From Amblyomma americanum (taxonomy: Eukaryota; Arthropoda; Arachnida; Ixodida; Ixodidae), in assembly GCF_052857255.1 (NCBI RefSeq), contig NC_135500.1, positions 162,696,189 through 162,760,188 of the forward strand: a DNA stretch of 64,000 bases. Reading direction: 5' to 3'. The translations under genes were made by a program, and so were the position numbers. Within the stretch, counting starts at the first letter, position 1. Each line of letters opens with the position of its first letter. The notes below the pieces were generated by a model. The model saw nothing but the letters and a program-made list of their open reading frames with translations. It was not told the origin of the DNA and made no database searches. This document shows, in pieces, positions 37,394 through 48,328 of this stretch.

Positions 37394-37600
37394 TTAGCTT
37401 GTTTCTGCACGCTTTAGAAGCCACGAGATCATCCGGATCGTGAGACGTCTATCTTCGTTGCGAGACGTCTCTCTTGATCCATGGTTTACGAGCTTTCCTT
37501 GGCCTTTGGGCGGTTTTTTCTGAAGACGCCTGACATATATTCTTTTAATGACTGTCATGAATGCCTCATACGCTTTATCTGGGTCTTTAATTGCATACAC
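37394..37600 (-). pseudogene. Element B: linker between endonuclease and RT
   Basis: The minus frame contains IKDPDKAYEAFMTVIKRIY and then a PWF/PWL-like zone (KPWIKRDVS... in shifted frame near 37480). This is the usual segment between the endonuclease and RT of CR1/Jockey-like elements (yeaFl..f..ly...fP). Frameshifted and without catalytic role. Confidence 0.5.
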
Positions 37601-37606
37601 GCAGTT

Positions 37607-38155
37607 TCAGGACACAGCACAAAATTTAGCTCGTAACCCTTCTGACGTACCCGAATTTATTGTTTGACATGTTCGAATCATTGGCTTCTCTCGCGGACGT
37701 TGTTTTGGACTGTCGGTGAAAAGAAAAATTGGTAAACGATCACTAATTTGAGAGAAAATTAGTCCAGAATTGACAGGTGCACTCTGAGCATTCGTGATGA
37801 AAACATCAATTGATGAAGCTGTCTGTTTTCGAGTTGGCCCTGTGACGACATTTTTAAAACCACTGCAGTTCCAAATCATCGTTAGTTAGCGCTGTTCATT
37901 AGACGAGGTTAAGGAATCTATGCTGGTGTCACCATTCATAAGGCAAGGTTCGGGAATCTATGCTGTTTCACCATTCGTTAGACGAGGTTAAGGAATCTAA
38001 GCTGGTGTCACCCCCTGTTATTAAATTCAGCTTATTTTCGGTTATGCGGGGAAAAAAATCATCAAGAAACAAAAGAACAGTATACGGTTTTACACCGGGA
38101 GGACGAGACACCACTGAAAACACAATTTAGGCACATCTATAATACAGTATTTCGT
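37607..38155 (-). pseudogene. Element B: endonuclease C-terminal half
   Basis: From 38130 downward: VFSVVSRPPG (the YRPP block), LFLDDFFPRITENKLNLITGGDT (GDFN position changed), repeated SLDSLTSSNE units, then GFKNVVTGPTRKQTASSIDVFITN (in pieces; the PTR..sS.iDlfiTN block), and ISDRLPIFLF. The final block is SDR instead of SDH, so the catalytic His is replaced by Arg. The central 40-bp triplication (37894-38012) inserts two extra copies of the segment after GDxN. The other half of the domain lies beyond element C at 39.05-39.33 kb. Confidence 0.75.
37894..38012. repeat. Three tandem copies of a 39-40-bp unit within element B endonuclease
   Basis: Units at about 37894-37933, 37934-37972 and 37973-38012 share ttagacgaggttaaggaatc and gctggtgtcacc with substitutions (the middle one is most diverged). 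The unit length is not always a multiple of three, so it also disturbs the frame. It arose by local duplication of endonuclease coding sequence. Confidence 0.8.
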
Positions 38156-38164
38156 AATCATGGA

Positions 38165-39047
38165 GCACCATTGAGAAACCAGGAATCGTGGTGCAAAAGT
38201 TGGGGCATGGTAATCAACTACAAAAAATCTACATACACTCACGTAAGTAAAAAACAGGGCCTTACCAGATTTGAATATGATATAGGAGAAAATGCCTTGG
38301 TAGATGTACAGAGTTTCCGATACTTAGGGGTTACAGTCACACATAATCTAGACCGGCGTGTTCACATTGAGAATATCTGTTCGAAAGATTACCAAAAGCT
38401 CCGCTTTCTTAGGAAAAAGCTTCCAAATGTGACTAAAGAAAATAAATTGGTCGCCTACAAAACGTTTATACGACCAGTTCTGAAATATGCGAATGTTGTG
38501 TGGAGTCCCCACGAAAAATGCTTAAAAAATAAGGCGAAAAGAATACAGCGGATTTCCGCACATTTTATACGCTCCAAGTATCGCCGTACTGACTCGGTTA
38601 CAGAGATGGCACAGCGGTGTGAATTGGAAACGCTGGAAATTAGAAGAATAAAACATCGACTCAAACTTTTTTCCAGATAATGCAAGGGGCATTAAAAATA
38701 AATAAAGAACATTATATGAAAGCACCTCTAAAACATGGTTCCCGAAAAAACCACAGCACGGTACTACAACCTATTAACACACGTACGGATGTATACCGGT
38801 ATTCCTTTTTTCTTGACGTAATTCAACTATGGCACAAACTGCCAAGTGATGTTGTAGAGACTGCGCACGTGCAACAATTTGAGCCAGGTGTCGATATGTT
38901 TTTGAGGAATGGTGTACTAATTTTGAATTCTGTTTCATCATTGCTCATTGAAGCGCTTGTGAAATGCATTTGTTTTTGTTCCCTCTCTGTGACGACCCTC
39001 ATTGGAGGGTTAACAGTATGACCAAATAAATAAATACAGCCATTAAA
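38165..39047 (+). mobile_element. Non-LTR retrotransposon C fragment, inserted in element B
   Basis: Plus strand, 5'-truncated. The 38171-38680 frame gives WCKSWGMVINYKKS (motif D), VQSFRYLGVTVTHNLDRRVHIENI (in pieces, motif E zone), LVAYKTFIRPVLKYANVVWSPH (in pieces) and the KAKRIQRISAHFI segment typical of LINE RT C-termini. After a stop at 38678 the next frame (38680-39021) has TRTDVYRYSFFLDVIQLWHKLP, the usual end of such proteins (YSFFp.ti..WN.LP). The 3' end is gaccaaataaataaataca. It splits the element B endonuclease, whose coding resumes on both sides on the opposite strand, so C is younger than B. Target-site duplication not resolved. Confidence 0.85.
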
Positions 39048-39333
39048 AGATTTCTGCAATATTAAGGTTACGCTACCTTCCTTTTTTATTAATCCGATTT
39101 TGTGCATGCGTGTTATGATCGATGAGCTTCAGAACTTCATAGTCTAGTCATCCCGGTACCATGTTTGTGTTATCATTTACATCAAATGTGAATTTGAGCG
39201 ATTCAAGAAAGCAAAAAACCTCATCTTCTGTGTTACGCATTGACTGAGAATTGAAATTAAAGAAAGAAATCACATTCTGCTTTCCGACTACAAAATTCGA
39301 CACATCAGTAATCAAGAAAAACAGCGAATCCAT
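39048..39333 (-). pseudogene. Element B: endonuclease N-terminal part
   Basis: From 39263 downward: ISFFNFNSQSMRNTEDEVFCFLESLKFTFDV (in pieces) matches the start of LINE endonucleases (NarSlrnK.del..fl..l...fDv). Near 39090: IGLIKKEGSVTLILQKS matches the kGGGValfv block. The N of the NxRS start is kept, but the acidic T-E-T-W segment is not clear. Truncated at 39048 by element C. Confidence 0.65.
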
Positions 39334-39344
39334 GACGATGTGCT

Positions 39345-39960
39345 ACTAGAGTTACTCGGGCATCCACTTGGTTAAACTATCTGTTCTAGGTCGCCTATGC
39401 AGGCACTGCAGATGGCATGGGATGACTCCTCTTCTCTCGCAAAAGTGCGTCCATTTCTTTTTAGACGAATTTTCACTCCTTTTCCTTCTTTATAGAGACG
39501 CCCAGTCCAAACAGCTTTTTTTTCAGCCTTGGGCACAGGTATGCTTGTAGATAGATGGAAACGTTTTCGCCAAGATCAAGAGTACCTGTGGTAATCTTTG
39601 TTTGCCGAGCTTTTTGAATTACGTGCGGACCCATTTCGGAACCGTACGACTATGCTGGGGCATGCAGTGTTCTTTGTCGGGACGCGATGGCAGATATCAA
39701 CATCCTGCATTGTTATCGGTTCTTGGGCGACATCACCAACTTTCAGAAAGATTTCGGGTTGATTTTTATCCTGCTTGACAGGAGGAACCTGGATATTAGT
39801 GTTTTTATTTCCTAAATATTGATCAAGATCAGTCAAGCACGGTTCCAAGCCGGACTGTAGTTTCTTTCATTTCCTTGCAAGCTTTCTTTGCAGCCATGAA
39901 GGATTACTGCCGTTAAAGCACGACATCGGTGATGCCGCGATAGTACGTTGAAGGTAATTG
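39345..39960 (-). pseudogene. Element B: ORF1 (LINE RNA-binding-type protein)
   Basis: Minus strand: a coiled-coil-like KKACKEMKETTVRLGTVLD near 39890-39840, then VGDVAQEPITMQDVDICHRVPTKN and PSIVVRFRN (39848-39576 frame), then in another frame NGRTFAREEESSHAICSACIGDLEQIV ending at a stop near 39375. The block IDICHRVP...PSIVVRF followed by gxixxRxxxxSxxxxIxxxxDL is characteristic of ORF1 proteins of CR1/L2/Jockey-type LINEs. At least two frameshifts. ORF2 begins directly after, as expected. Confidence 0.65.
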
Positions 39961-40022
39961 CCGTCTCTAATACCTGTAGAACGAAATGACGGGGTTTACA
40001 TGTCGCTGTCTTCTCTCGCCCG

Positions 40023-40240
40023 TTGCTTGGCACGAAGCCGTCTTCGCGCTCGACGCAATGCGCCGTATATGGTATTGAATTTCTCACTGCGCTGCCACAG
40101 CTCCGATGTGTAGTGGGCTGTGCTGATCGCCTTAACAATGGCTCAGAGCTTCCACTGGTCGAACGAAACGGCATTGAATATTTTTCATTCCATTTTCCGA
40201 AATTATACCCAGTCGAAAGAAAGACTCAACGGTGTCACAA
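40023..40240 (+). pseudogene. THAP-domain-like fragment
   Basis: The 98-codon plus frame contains RCVVGCADRLNNGSELP followed by FSFHFPKLYP. A C-x(2-4)-C start with FHxFPK downstream is the hallmark of the N-terminal half of THAP zinc fingers, found in P-element-type transposases and host regulators. The second half (C-x-x-H and the AVPTIF box) is missing after 40240, where the sequence turns AT-rich, so this is either a 5' exon or a decayed transposase piece. Position just outside element B. I prefer a mobile-element origin but cannot prove it. Confidence 0.4.
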
Positions 40241-40540
40241 ATTACAAAAAAAAATGTTTTGTAGTTTTGTTGTATCGACAGATTTCTCTGTTATTTTTCT
40301 AGTATTTTTCGGTCTGTAGTCCGTAGTTCTGTAGTACTTTTTTGTAGTAATTAAGACTACAAAATTTTATTGTTACTACAAACATTTCTCTTGGAAGTGT
40401 TTCAGTCAAAATCATTACAGAACATCGGCTATAATGATAGAAAATGGGCTGTTTTGTTTTGTTTTTTACTGCGGAGGGGTGACTTTCATGACGTATCACC
40501 CAATATGCAAGTGAGTACGGCATGTTAGTACGGCATTTAT

Positions 40541-40859
40541 TTATTTTTCAAACTGTAAGATAGCTCGTTTCCAGAGTTCGGTGACATCCTGCAACGCAGC
40601 TGGTGAGGCTTTCACCATGTTGCCATGTTCCAACGCAAAGGCGCTGTTCGGGGCACGCTTTCCCAAGCCAAGACGTTCAAAAATATCCACGGAGTTCATC
40701 TTGCTTGCAATACTCGCTGGTAAAGCCTGATTCGCAATTCTTGCGCCATAGTTTGGCAACGCTAGCGCCATAAGTCGTCTTGGTTCCGCCGTTATATAAC
40801 ATGATCTTTCCATTTTTATCATAATTTCTTGGCAAGTTTCGGCCAGTTTTTGGAGCCAT
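40541..40859 (-). other. Unrecognised minus-strand frames, possibly frameshifted coding remnant
   Basis: Two overlapping minus frames (40859-40677, 60 codons; 40822-40541, 93 codons) have a balanced composition. One contains DIFERLGLGKRAPNSAFALEH and a helical VTELWKRAILQFEK end; the other has YGASVAKLWRKNCESGF. I recognise neither. They lie opposite to the THAP-like fragment. Could be a remnant exon or chance. Confidence 0.2.
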
Positions 40860-43800
40860 TACTCCGAAAAAAGCCCCGCTCTCTGCACTCCTTCTACCTT
40901 CTGGTCAGTATCCTATATTAATACTATCCTAACAAAGAGAGTGCACTTTTGCGCATTCTACGCGGCACAGAATTTCTGCAGTAAGACACTGTATACTTGA
41001 CAATTTGGCTGGTTCTTTATTTTTCCTACTTTGCATGGTCCAAGAAACTCGCTAAAATACTGAAGCACCGTTCGCCGCTACTGTGACCCACCGTAAATAA
41101 TTCTACAGAAACACATTGTATATATTAGGATCTTAACAAGGGTTTATAACAACAAATACTTAGCCGAAAAAAAAAACACACGCTTGCACTAGTGACACTC
41201 AGAAAGCATCAAGGTCATACCTGAGTCGACAGAGAAAGGACGGGTGTCGATGGACCTCGCTCAAGAACAGATGCTGCAATTGCGGTAAGAGCGCACCACT
41301 CGCTGTCGGCCGAGAAGTCGAGCTGTCTCGGCAGTTCAGCTCTTCACTGGGTCAAGATTTTACTGTAGATATTTTCGGAAAAATAAAATTCTCTTAAAAG
41401 GGTCAAGATTTTCACTACAGAGCCCTTGCCTTAAATGCGCCCTCAGAGGATATCTGGGAAAGCTGAGGCCCTCAGCAGCCACAGCAAATGTTTTACACGC
41501 TTCAAAATACGCCGCAGAGGCCGAGGCAAAAATGAGGTTTGCACATCAAAGATGTTAAGCCAACTATGTATTTTGTATTCGCTTGGTTGGGAGTTGTATT
41601 TCGCTATTTATTTATTCGCACTGCGAACGCCCCATTCACATAGGCTAGACACTTCAAGTATAACAATGACCACGATTGTGCACCATTCTAAAGGGCGGCA
41701 ACCTTTTAACCTGTCCGCTAAACGTGCATGCAAACACGGGACTGGTATGGAACGTCAAGTTTGACTTTAAAAATCTGCACTCGAGCTGCGAGAGACAGCC
41801 CAGCGGAGGGCTTTGAAATAATTTTCACCATTTGTTGTTGTTTTTTAACACGCATTATCGTCGCGCAACATTCGCACTTTTTTTTGGCTTCCATCAAAAT
41901 GCAACTGCCATGATCGGATTCCGTTCCCGCAAACTCAACAGCATATAGTCTTTTTCTTTCCATCTTGCCATCGTTGTTGTACTTGGTCGCCCTGCAACAA
42001 CCCCTTTGAGGTGGTTAGCAGTATTTCAAATAAATAAAAAAATAAACACGCCTTATCCTCAGCGACACAGGGTGGGCACAAACCCGCTAAACAGTGTGCA
42101 GCCGTGTTCAGAAATGCCAGATCGCGCACAGGGAAGCGAGCAGCCGACTCAACGAGTGCTCTGCCCCAACGAAGAAGCCTTCTCGCGGTATGCGCGGTTC
42201 TCACGGTATAAGCTCGGCACTGCCTTTGCGGTTCTGAGTAACCACACACGGTCGCTTCCAAGAAACGGTGGCGCGACGCAGCCTAGAGACGTGAGGACGC
42301 GTGGGGAGGAAATGACGAGGCCTACGATGAAAGCACAAGAAAGGAAAAAAATTAACGCAACCAGCGCTTGTTTTTTTAATAAACCCTTGTAACAGAAAAA
42401 GCCGCGTCTGATAAGCCCGTGACCTCAGATGAATTATCGATGGTAATAATTTTTGGCATTTTAAAACAACGACGTGGTTTATGAGGCAGGCTATAGTGAA
42501 CGGCTCCGGATTAACGTGGCCCGCCTGGGACTGTATTTTGTTAATTCCTTTCAATGCGAAAGCATTACTAGTCCCAGCAAGAGAAAATCCGGCGGCCTGC
42601 ATGTGCGTGTACTCGCAGATGGCACAAAAAATGACAGCGATGGTAAGAAGAGCTGGTGCCGTCATAAAGCGTTTCTATGACACACACACAGCAAACCAAG
42701 CATCACCATTTCAAACAATCCCTTATATGTCGCTCGTCTATATATATACTCGCTGCTGGCCGACCTCCATGCGGCGCCAGTTTTTCCTACATTTGTACCA
42801 AGATTGTGACGCAATCTGTTGTCGTGCGGCGTTCCTGTTGGTGTCATACGATTTCTTGTTGCATATAGCTTAAATGTGCTAGTCAAGTCAGAGGCTAGTT
42901 TACGATAACGATTCGAACCGACGACATAAGAACGTTAAATTCTATGCCTTCCTAAACTTTCATATCAAAATTGTGATGGAAGCGTCGTCGCACAGCGTTC
43001 AAGGTGGTGTCCTGCACGCGTGTTTGTGTGTGTGGGCGGTGTCATACTTGAAAAAAAATGCACAGTGCCTGAAACAAACTGAGTTCGCAAACCGCAACCA
43101 GACGTCCACGACAGCTTTCGCATTCCCACACGCAAGCAGTCTTAAGTGTATCTGCCGAATTTTTTCTTTTCGTTTGATTTGCATTTTAATTACTGGCATT
43201 GGCCGCCGGTAGCGTCATGGCTGATAACCGCCAAGCGATCTCCTTCGCCGCATCAAAGCCATGCCTGGCCAGTGGCATAGGAGCAAAATAAAGGAAGATG
43301 AAGAAAGCAAAGCTGGCAAAATATGGCCTCTGAAATCCTCTAAAGCACACCGAAATCTCAGCAGACGGGTATTTTATTGGGGTGGATTAACCGATATACT
43401 CCTGTTCTTCGTCGTCGTCGCTGTCTTCTTCGTCCCGTCCACATGTCTCATTCGACACAAAAAAGGTAAACGACTGCACACATATGCATACTACCGCAAT
43501 CAAAAGTATGCGGGACGCGTATTTTCGGGGAAAAAAAGGCAACTGGATTATGCGACCGCGCTGAAATAAAGATTTTTCACCCACTCTCATTTCATAACCT
43601 TTGCACCACGATGGAACAGAACTGTCAGCTCAGGGGCAGAGCCATTCTACCCTGAACTTCGCCCTCTGGCAAAAGCTAATGTCTACAACCGATTTCGAAC
43701 AGGAGGCTCTAACCTGTACCCCGTGATGCAGAGAAGCTTCCCCTTAGCCGGAAATCCACCCAATCACTCATAGTCTACTGCGGCTATTTGTGTTCGTTCA

Positions 43801-44036
43801 TTGGCACTCACTGGCAGTAGCAGTCATCCCGTGACGTCATCACTGTGATAATGACATCGCTAATCAGCTATAATGCTCATCACTCGTCCTACCATGAATG
43901 TACGCGGGAGAAATATTTTCGCATTTCTCCTAAACTGAAATTCCACCGCTGCGACCGGCACCGAAGCAATGAAATCGTGTTCTGTGCAGCACGGCTCCAC
44001 AATCACTTATCCACCGTGGTGGGCGTTTGTCTCGCC
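40860..44036. other. Non-coding stretch
   Basis: Frames up to 154 codons (42201-42665 minus) overlap frames on the other strand and have no motif. Two near-identical words gggtcaagatttt lie at about 41349 and 41400. A perfect CRE-type TGACGTCA occurs at 43832-43839. No SINE or LINE body found. Confidence 0.35.
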
Positions 44037-44290
44037 TTGTCGCCGTGGCTCAATGACTAAAGCGTTCTGCTGCTGAGTTCAAGATTGCGGGTTTTAGTTC
44101 TGGTAAAGGCGGTCGCATTCCGATTGACGCGAAAGCCACAAGCATATGTGTGCAGTTCTAAGTTGATGGACATTAAAGACCCTCGGGAGAACGAAATTGA
44201 TCCTTAGCTCTCCTCTAAAGCGCCTCGTTCTTTCTGCCTTCTTTCACTCCCACCTTCATCCGTTCCCTTAAGGCGATATAAAGATGTCCA
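44037..44290 (+). mobile_element. Second-family tRNA-derived SINE, diverged
   Basis: The head cgccgtggctcaatgactaaag with gcgggttttagttctg (decayed B box) is followed by a body word gacattaaagaccctcggg, then a pyrimidine-rich end ctttctgccttctttcactcccaccttcatccgttccctta (in pieces). The same end occurs at 51.06-51.12 kb but not in Ruka-type copies. It therefore represents a related SINE family with a different 3' module. Confidence 0.65.
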
Positions 44291-44544
44291 CCGAGGGTGT
44301 GGAAATTGCTGCTCTTGGTCTTGCTTGTTAAAATTTGTTAATTTGCATTTCGTGCCTTCTCTCAGTGAAAACTGCGTTGATGCGTTGTTTAGATCAGCAT
44401 TAACTGGAGGACTTGCAGCGTCCATCTACCAAAGTGGTGCGCTCTGTAAAGTTAATCCGATAGCTTGCATTTTTAATTCTTTTCATTACTAGTCAGAGCA
44501 CTTGCATTATCCATGCATGGTTCGGCACAGGCGTAGAAAAAAAC

Positions 44545-44804
44545 TGGCACTCTTGATTGGTTTGGTTTATGGTGGTTTAACTTACCAAAGAGGCTCAGGC
44601 TATGTGAGACGCCGTAGTGAAAGGCTCCGGAAATTTCGACCACCTGAGGTTCTTTAACGTGCACTGACATCGCACAGTACACGGGCCTCTGGAATTTCGC
44701 CTCCATCGAATTTCGACCGCAGCGGCCGGGATCGAACCCGCGTCTTGGGGGCCAGCAGCCGAGCGCCGTAAACACTCAGCCACCGCGGAAGCTTTGGCGC
44801 TCTT
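44545..44804 (-). mobile_element. Tick tRNA-derived SINE, minus strand, 10-bp TSD
   Basis: Reverse strand: head ccgcggtggctgagtg, ggttcgatcccgg, body cacgttaaagaacctc, tail accataaaccaaacc. The element spans about 44555-44794. Flanks tggcactctt (44545-44554) and tggcgctctt (44795-44804) are a 10-bp duplication with one mismatch. Full length. Confidence 0.92.
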
Positions 44805-47479
44805 TATCGAAAACTGGACAGAATAAACAAGTTAGTTTCACGTTATATTTAAAATTGCAGTCTGTTTTGACTATATAGCAGTAAACCTATCAGCATGCTT
44901 TCGCAGCCTTAACTTATGCAAACCGCAAAGAAGGGCTAAATTTGGCATGAAGTTTTTGGTTTAGACCATTAGTTAACGTAGAGAAGTAGACGCCACCATC
45001 AACTAAGCCGCGTCTATAAATACATGTGAAAAATGGAAAACATTGTGACTAACACCGGACATTTGTGCACGCTGAAGAATGAAATCTGAGCAACATTCCC
45101 CTTTTGGGGAATTCAGGTAACTAAAAAAGAAAAGAGGCGTAATATTTCTTCAGCCTCGGTATATTCACCCGCACGCGTATGAACTAAGTGCCCTGAATCC
45201 CACGTGCCCTTTCATAACGAAGAGAGACGAGCTTAATATCCTGTCAGAGAACCACGCTTTGTAACAGCACATCAACATTGAAACACGACACGCGATTTTG
45301 TCACGTGCGCCCGCAATTTCGTAAACTCACGCGCAGTATACCCACCGCTGACGGCCGCACCATCCGCTACATGCGTCAGCGAGCAGAAAATAGCGCCTTA
45401 TATACGGTGCGCACGCGCATCCCAGAAAAGCCAGCGAAGAGCCCACCGCCAGCATGCGCCGTAAATTTTCGTTTCTACTGGGAGCCTCATAACGCCGGTG
45501 TTTGGTGTCCACATCAGTGTACTTGTCTTTTTCTTTCTTTCTTTATTGGGGCTTCGTGGTCTGGAAGTAGGCATGCGGCTAGCGTTGCTCTTCGCCACTG
45601 CGTTTCTTTTCTTTCTTTTTGTTCTCCTGTGGTTACAGGTTAAAAGGTCGAGCGTGCAAGATTGCCTGAAATAGCTCCTAAATCAGTGCACAAGCTTTCA
45701 CATATGTTTGTTATGAAAACTACGTCATCGTCATGGCTCTACTGAGACACGAAAAAAAAAGCACTAAGCGAATCTCCATACGGCGACAAGCGTTTTGAGA
45801 CTAGCAAGCTCACTAGCACCGTGTTGTAGCTGGTTCTGATTATTAATGACATTTCCCGCTTAATTAAGAAAATGTAACATTTTGTCTCTGATCTCATCTC
45901 TCTCTTCACGAATGTCCTTCAGACCTGTCAATGAGTGGGTCACGACCTTATATCTTGGGACACAGAATGGCTACGCATAGCAAGAATGTTAGTATTCGGG
46001 TACCCGGCCCACATCGAGCAGCTGGCAGAATAAGCAAAATATTGCGTCGGGTGGCTGTAGAAGCACTGGGAGAAGTCCTGAATGTGCAGGTGCGACCACG
46101 CAAGCGAAAAGCTACAAAGCAGGGGCGTTGCCGTTGATGTTGATGTGTATGCTGAGGTATTACAGTGAATAAGAACAGCCGGAGAAAAAAAATTGTAATG
46201 ACGATTACGATTCTTCCTAATGCGAAATTTGAGCGCAGCTCTGTCGATGTTTCAGGCTCCGTAGGCTCGTTGTTTTGCTTTGTAGGGTCGTCGGAACGTC
46301 TGGCGACGATATTAGTTCGATAGTAGTATTAGTCGATGATGATGACGATGTGCAATGCACAGCGCGAGAGTGTGCTTCAGTTCAACACGAGGCGTGATCG
46401 TCTACGGCGTTACCCTAGTGCTCTCACGCATTGACCCGCGAAGCAGATCTGTTCGCGGCGCCGAGGGCTTTAATCCCAGTCGCGGCATTGTTTATTTATT
46501 TATTCATGGTTTCGCTCGGTTACACCGACGGCGGCGAAGCGGCTCAACCCACGAACGCGCGCTTAAGAGCTATACTGTAAAAAATATCGTCCCAGACGAT
46601 GAGGTCGTCAATCCGGTTACGGTTGCGAATGAAAAAGCAACAAGGCAATTTTTCGTCCCATACCAAAACATACTGCTCTCCTTCTGGAGTCCTGACGTGT
46701 TTTATTTCAAAACGGACAATTTCATTCCGAGTGCGGATGCCTTTTTGCGGCGGCCCCACTCTTAGCACATCATTCGGAGCAAAGAGCGATGATCCCACAA
46801 AACAACATTCAGCACTGTGGGCTCGGTAGAGTTTATAGCCACGCTATCCTGCAGGAAAAGACACGCGTCTTATCAGACCAATGGCCCAGTCCAAAACAGG
46901 GTTCAGCGGCCTACTGAAAACTTGGCTTAGCAGTATAGGTGCCACTGACACTACGCCCTTTTTCGTAGCACAGCAGTCGTAAAACATCAACTCACCTAAA
47001 GAAACTAGGAATGTGAAAAAACTACAATTGTAGCATACTCAGGAATGAAGCGCAGCGTTTACGATGGCAGTAGCGTTGGGAAAGTGAGCTACAGTATCCC
47101 AACCAATCAGCGATAGTTCATCGGCAGTAACCTCCCTTTTTTTATCGGCCGGAGTGATTGCTGGACTTGGAGAGCAACAGCCGCATTGCACCAAACGAAT
47201 CAAGTTCCTCCTTCATATGTTCTCATGTGTAATGATTGCTTAAAAGGTCACGTTTGAAGGCAAGTTTACATGCGAATTGACAAGCCAGCTCAAATTTAGA
47301 TTAGGCTGCAAGTGGATATCGCTCTGGAAAACTATTTATGCTATATAAATCATTTTCATTTCTGATTATGCTCCCTTACAAAAGCTCTGCCTCAAGCACA
47401 TAAACGACGTACACGTAGAGAATCAAGCAGCTCGATGAAATTAGGAAGTCTTGGAATAAAGGGTGGTTGCAGCTGACCT
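44805..47479. other. Non-coding stretch with one protein-like minus frame
   Basis: The minus frame 46544-46798 (84 codons) has an even composition with NEIVRFEIKHVRTPEGEQYVLVWDEKLP (in pieces) and could be a decayed coding segment. The overlapping plus frame 46355-46765 is 136 codons. I recognise neither. Positions 46010-46050 contain VPGPHRAAG in one frame, faintly like the WVPGH block of LINE RNase H. Nothing firm. Confidence 0.3.
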
Positions 47480-48095
47480 TGCCTGAGATATTGAAATGAA
47501 GTTCAGAGACCTCTGTGCGCAAGTGGACATAAACTGGCTGCTGATACGTTGAAACACATGAGTGGATCATTCGTTCTTGTTGTTTTTACCGACTACTGTA
47601 AGGCCTTCGATAGAAAGAACCACACTACATTAACTAGGAAAGCACAACGCAGTTTCTTTTCAGGAAGCGTTTCAGCATTCTTGCAAACTTATCTGCAAAA
47701 CCGACAGCAGCGTTTGGAGATAAATGGTTGGCAATCATGCTTCAAACAAATATCCCGTGGGGTTCCTCAGAGCATCATTCCCGGCCAGCTGTTGTTTACA
47801 TTTTCTATAAATGAAGGTTTATTTCCGCAACAAGGTATTGCGAGGAAAGTCACGGAAAAAGCTGTACAAGCAGCTTGAGAAGCCCTAGCTTAACATCGAC
47901 AAAAAACTCTGAATATTTTCTTTATGCTGATCAAAAAAGCCCATTGTTCTAGCCAGCATTAGTGGAACCTAAAACTAAACTAAATTATGTGCGTTCGCAG
48001 TTAAACCGATTGAGCGAAGGGAACTTGTTCATAAATATTTCAAAAACAGAATCCGTTCTGTTCCGACTAAAAAATCGAGCAAATAGATACTAACA
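47480..48095 (+). pseudogene. LINE reverse transcriptase relic D
   Basis: The plus frame 47549-47878 reads HMSGSFVLVVFTDYCKAFDRKNH (motif A with the catalytic Asp), YLQNRQQRLEINGWQS, ISRGVPQSIIPGQLLF (motif B, GSILGP changed) and then FLYADQK (motif C, YADD changed to YADQ) near 47918 in another frame. LNRLSEGNLFINISKTESVLF (about 48003-48065) is motif D. The frame is shifted and motif C is mutated, so it is dead. The left part beyond 47480 and the 3' end are not recognisable; a GAGT array follows at once. Confidence 0.75.
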
Positions 48096-48153
48096 CCAAT
48101 GACGAGTGAACCAAGGCGGGAATAATGCTTGTCAGTTAGCGAGTGAACGAGTA

Positions 48154-48328
48154 TCAGTGAGTGAGTGAGTGAGTGAGTGAGTGAGTGAGTGAGTGAGTGA
48201 GTGAGTGAGTGAGTGAGTGAGTGAGTGAGTGAGTGAGTGAGTGAGTGAGTGAGTGAGTGAGTGAGTGAGTGAGTGAGTGAGTGAGTGAGTGAGTGAGTGA
48301 GTGAGTGAGTGAGTGAGTGAGTGAGTGG
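48154..48328. repeat. GAGT tetranucleotide array, about 175 bp
   Basis: Near-perfect GAGT repeat. It follows RT relic D and may have grown from that element's 3' tail or independently. The LTHS frames are translations of it. Confidence 0.95.

Noticed and set aside
38150..39060. Target-site duplication around element C
   Set aside because: Only short AT-rich similarities (for example aatacag) flank it, not enough to call.
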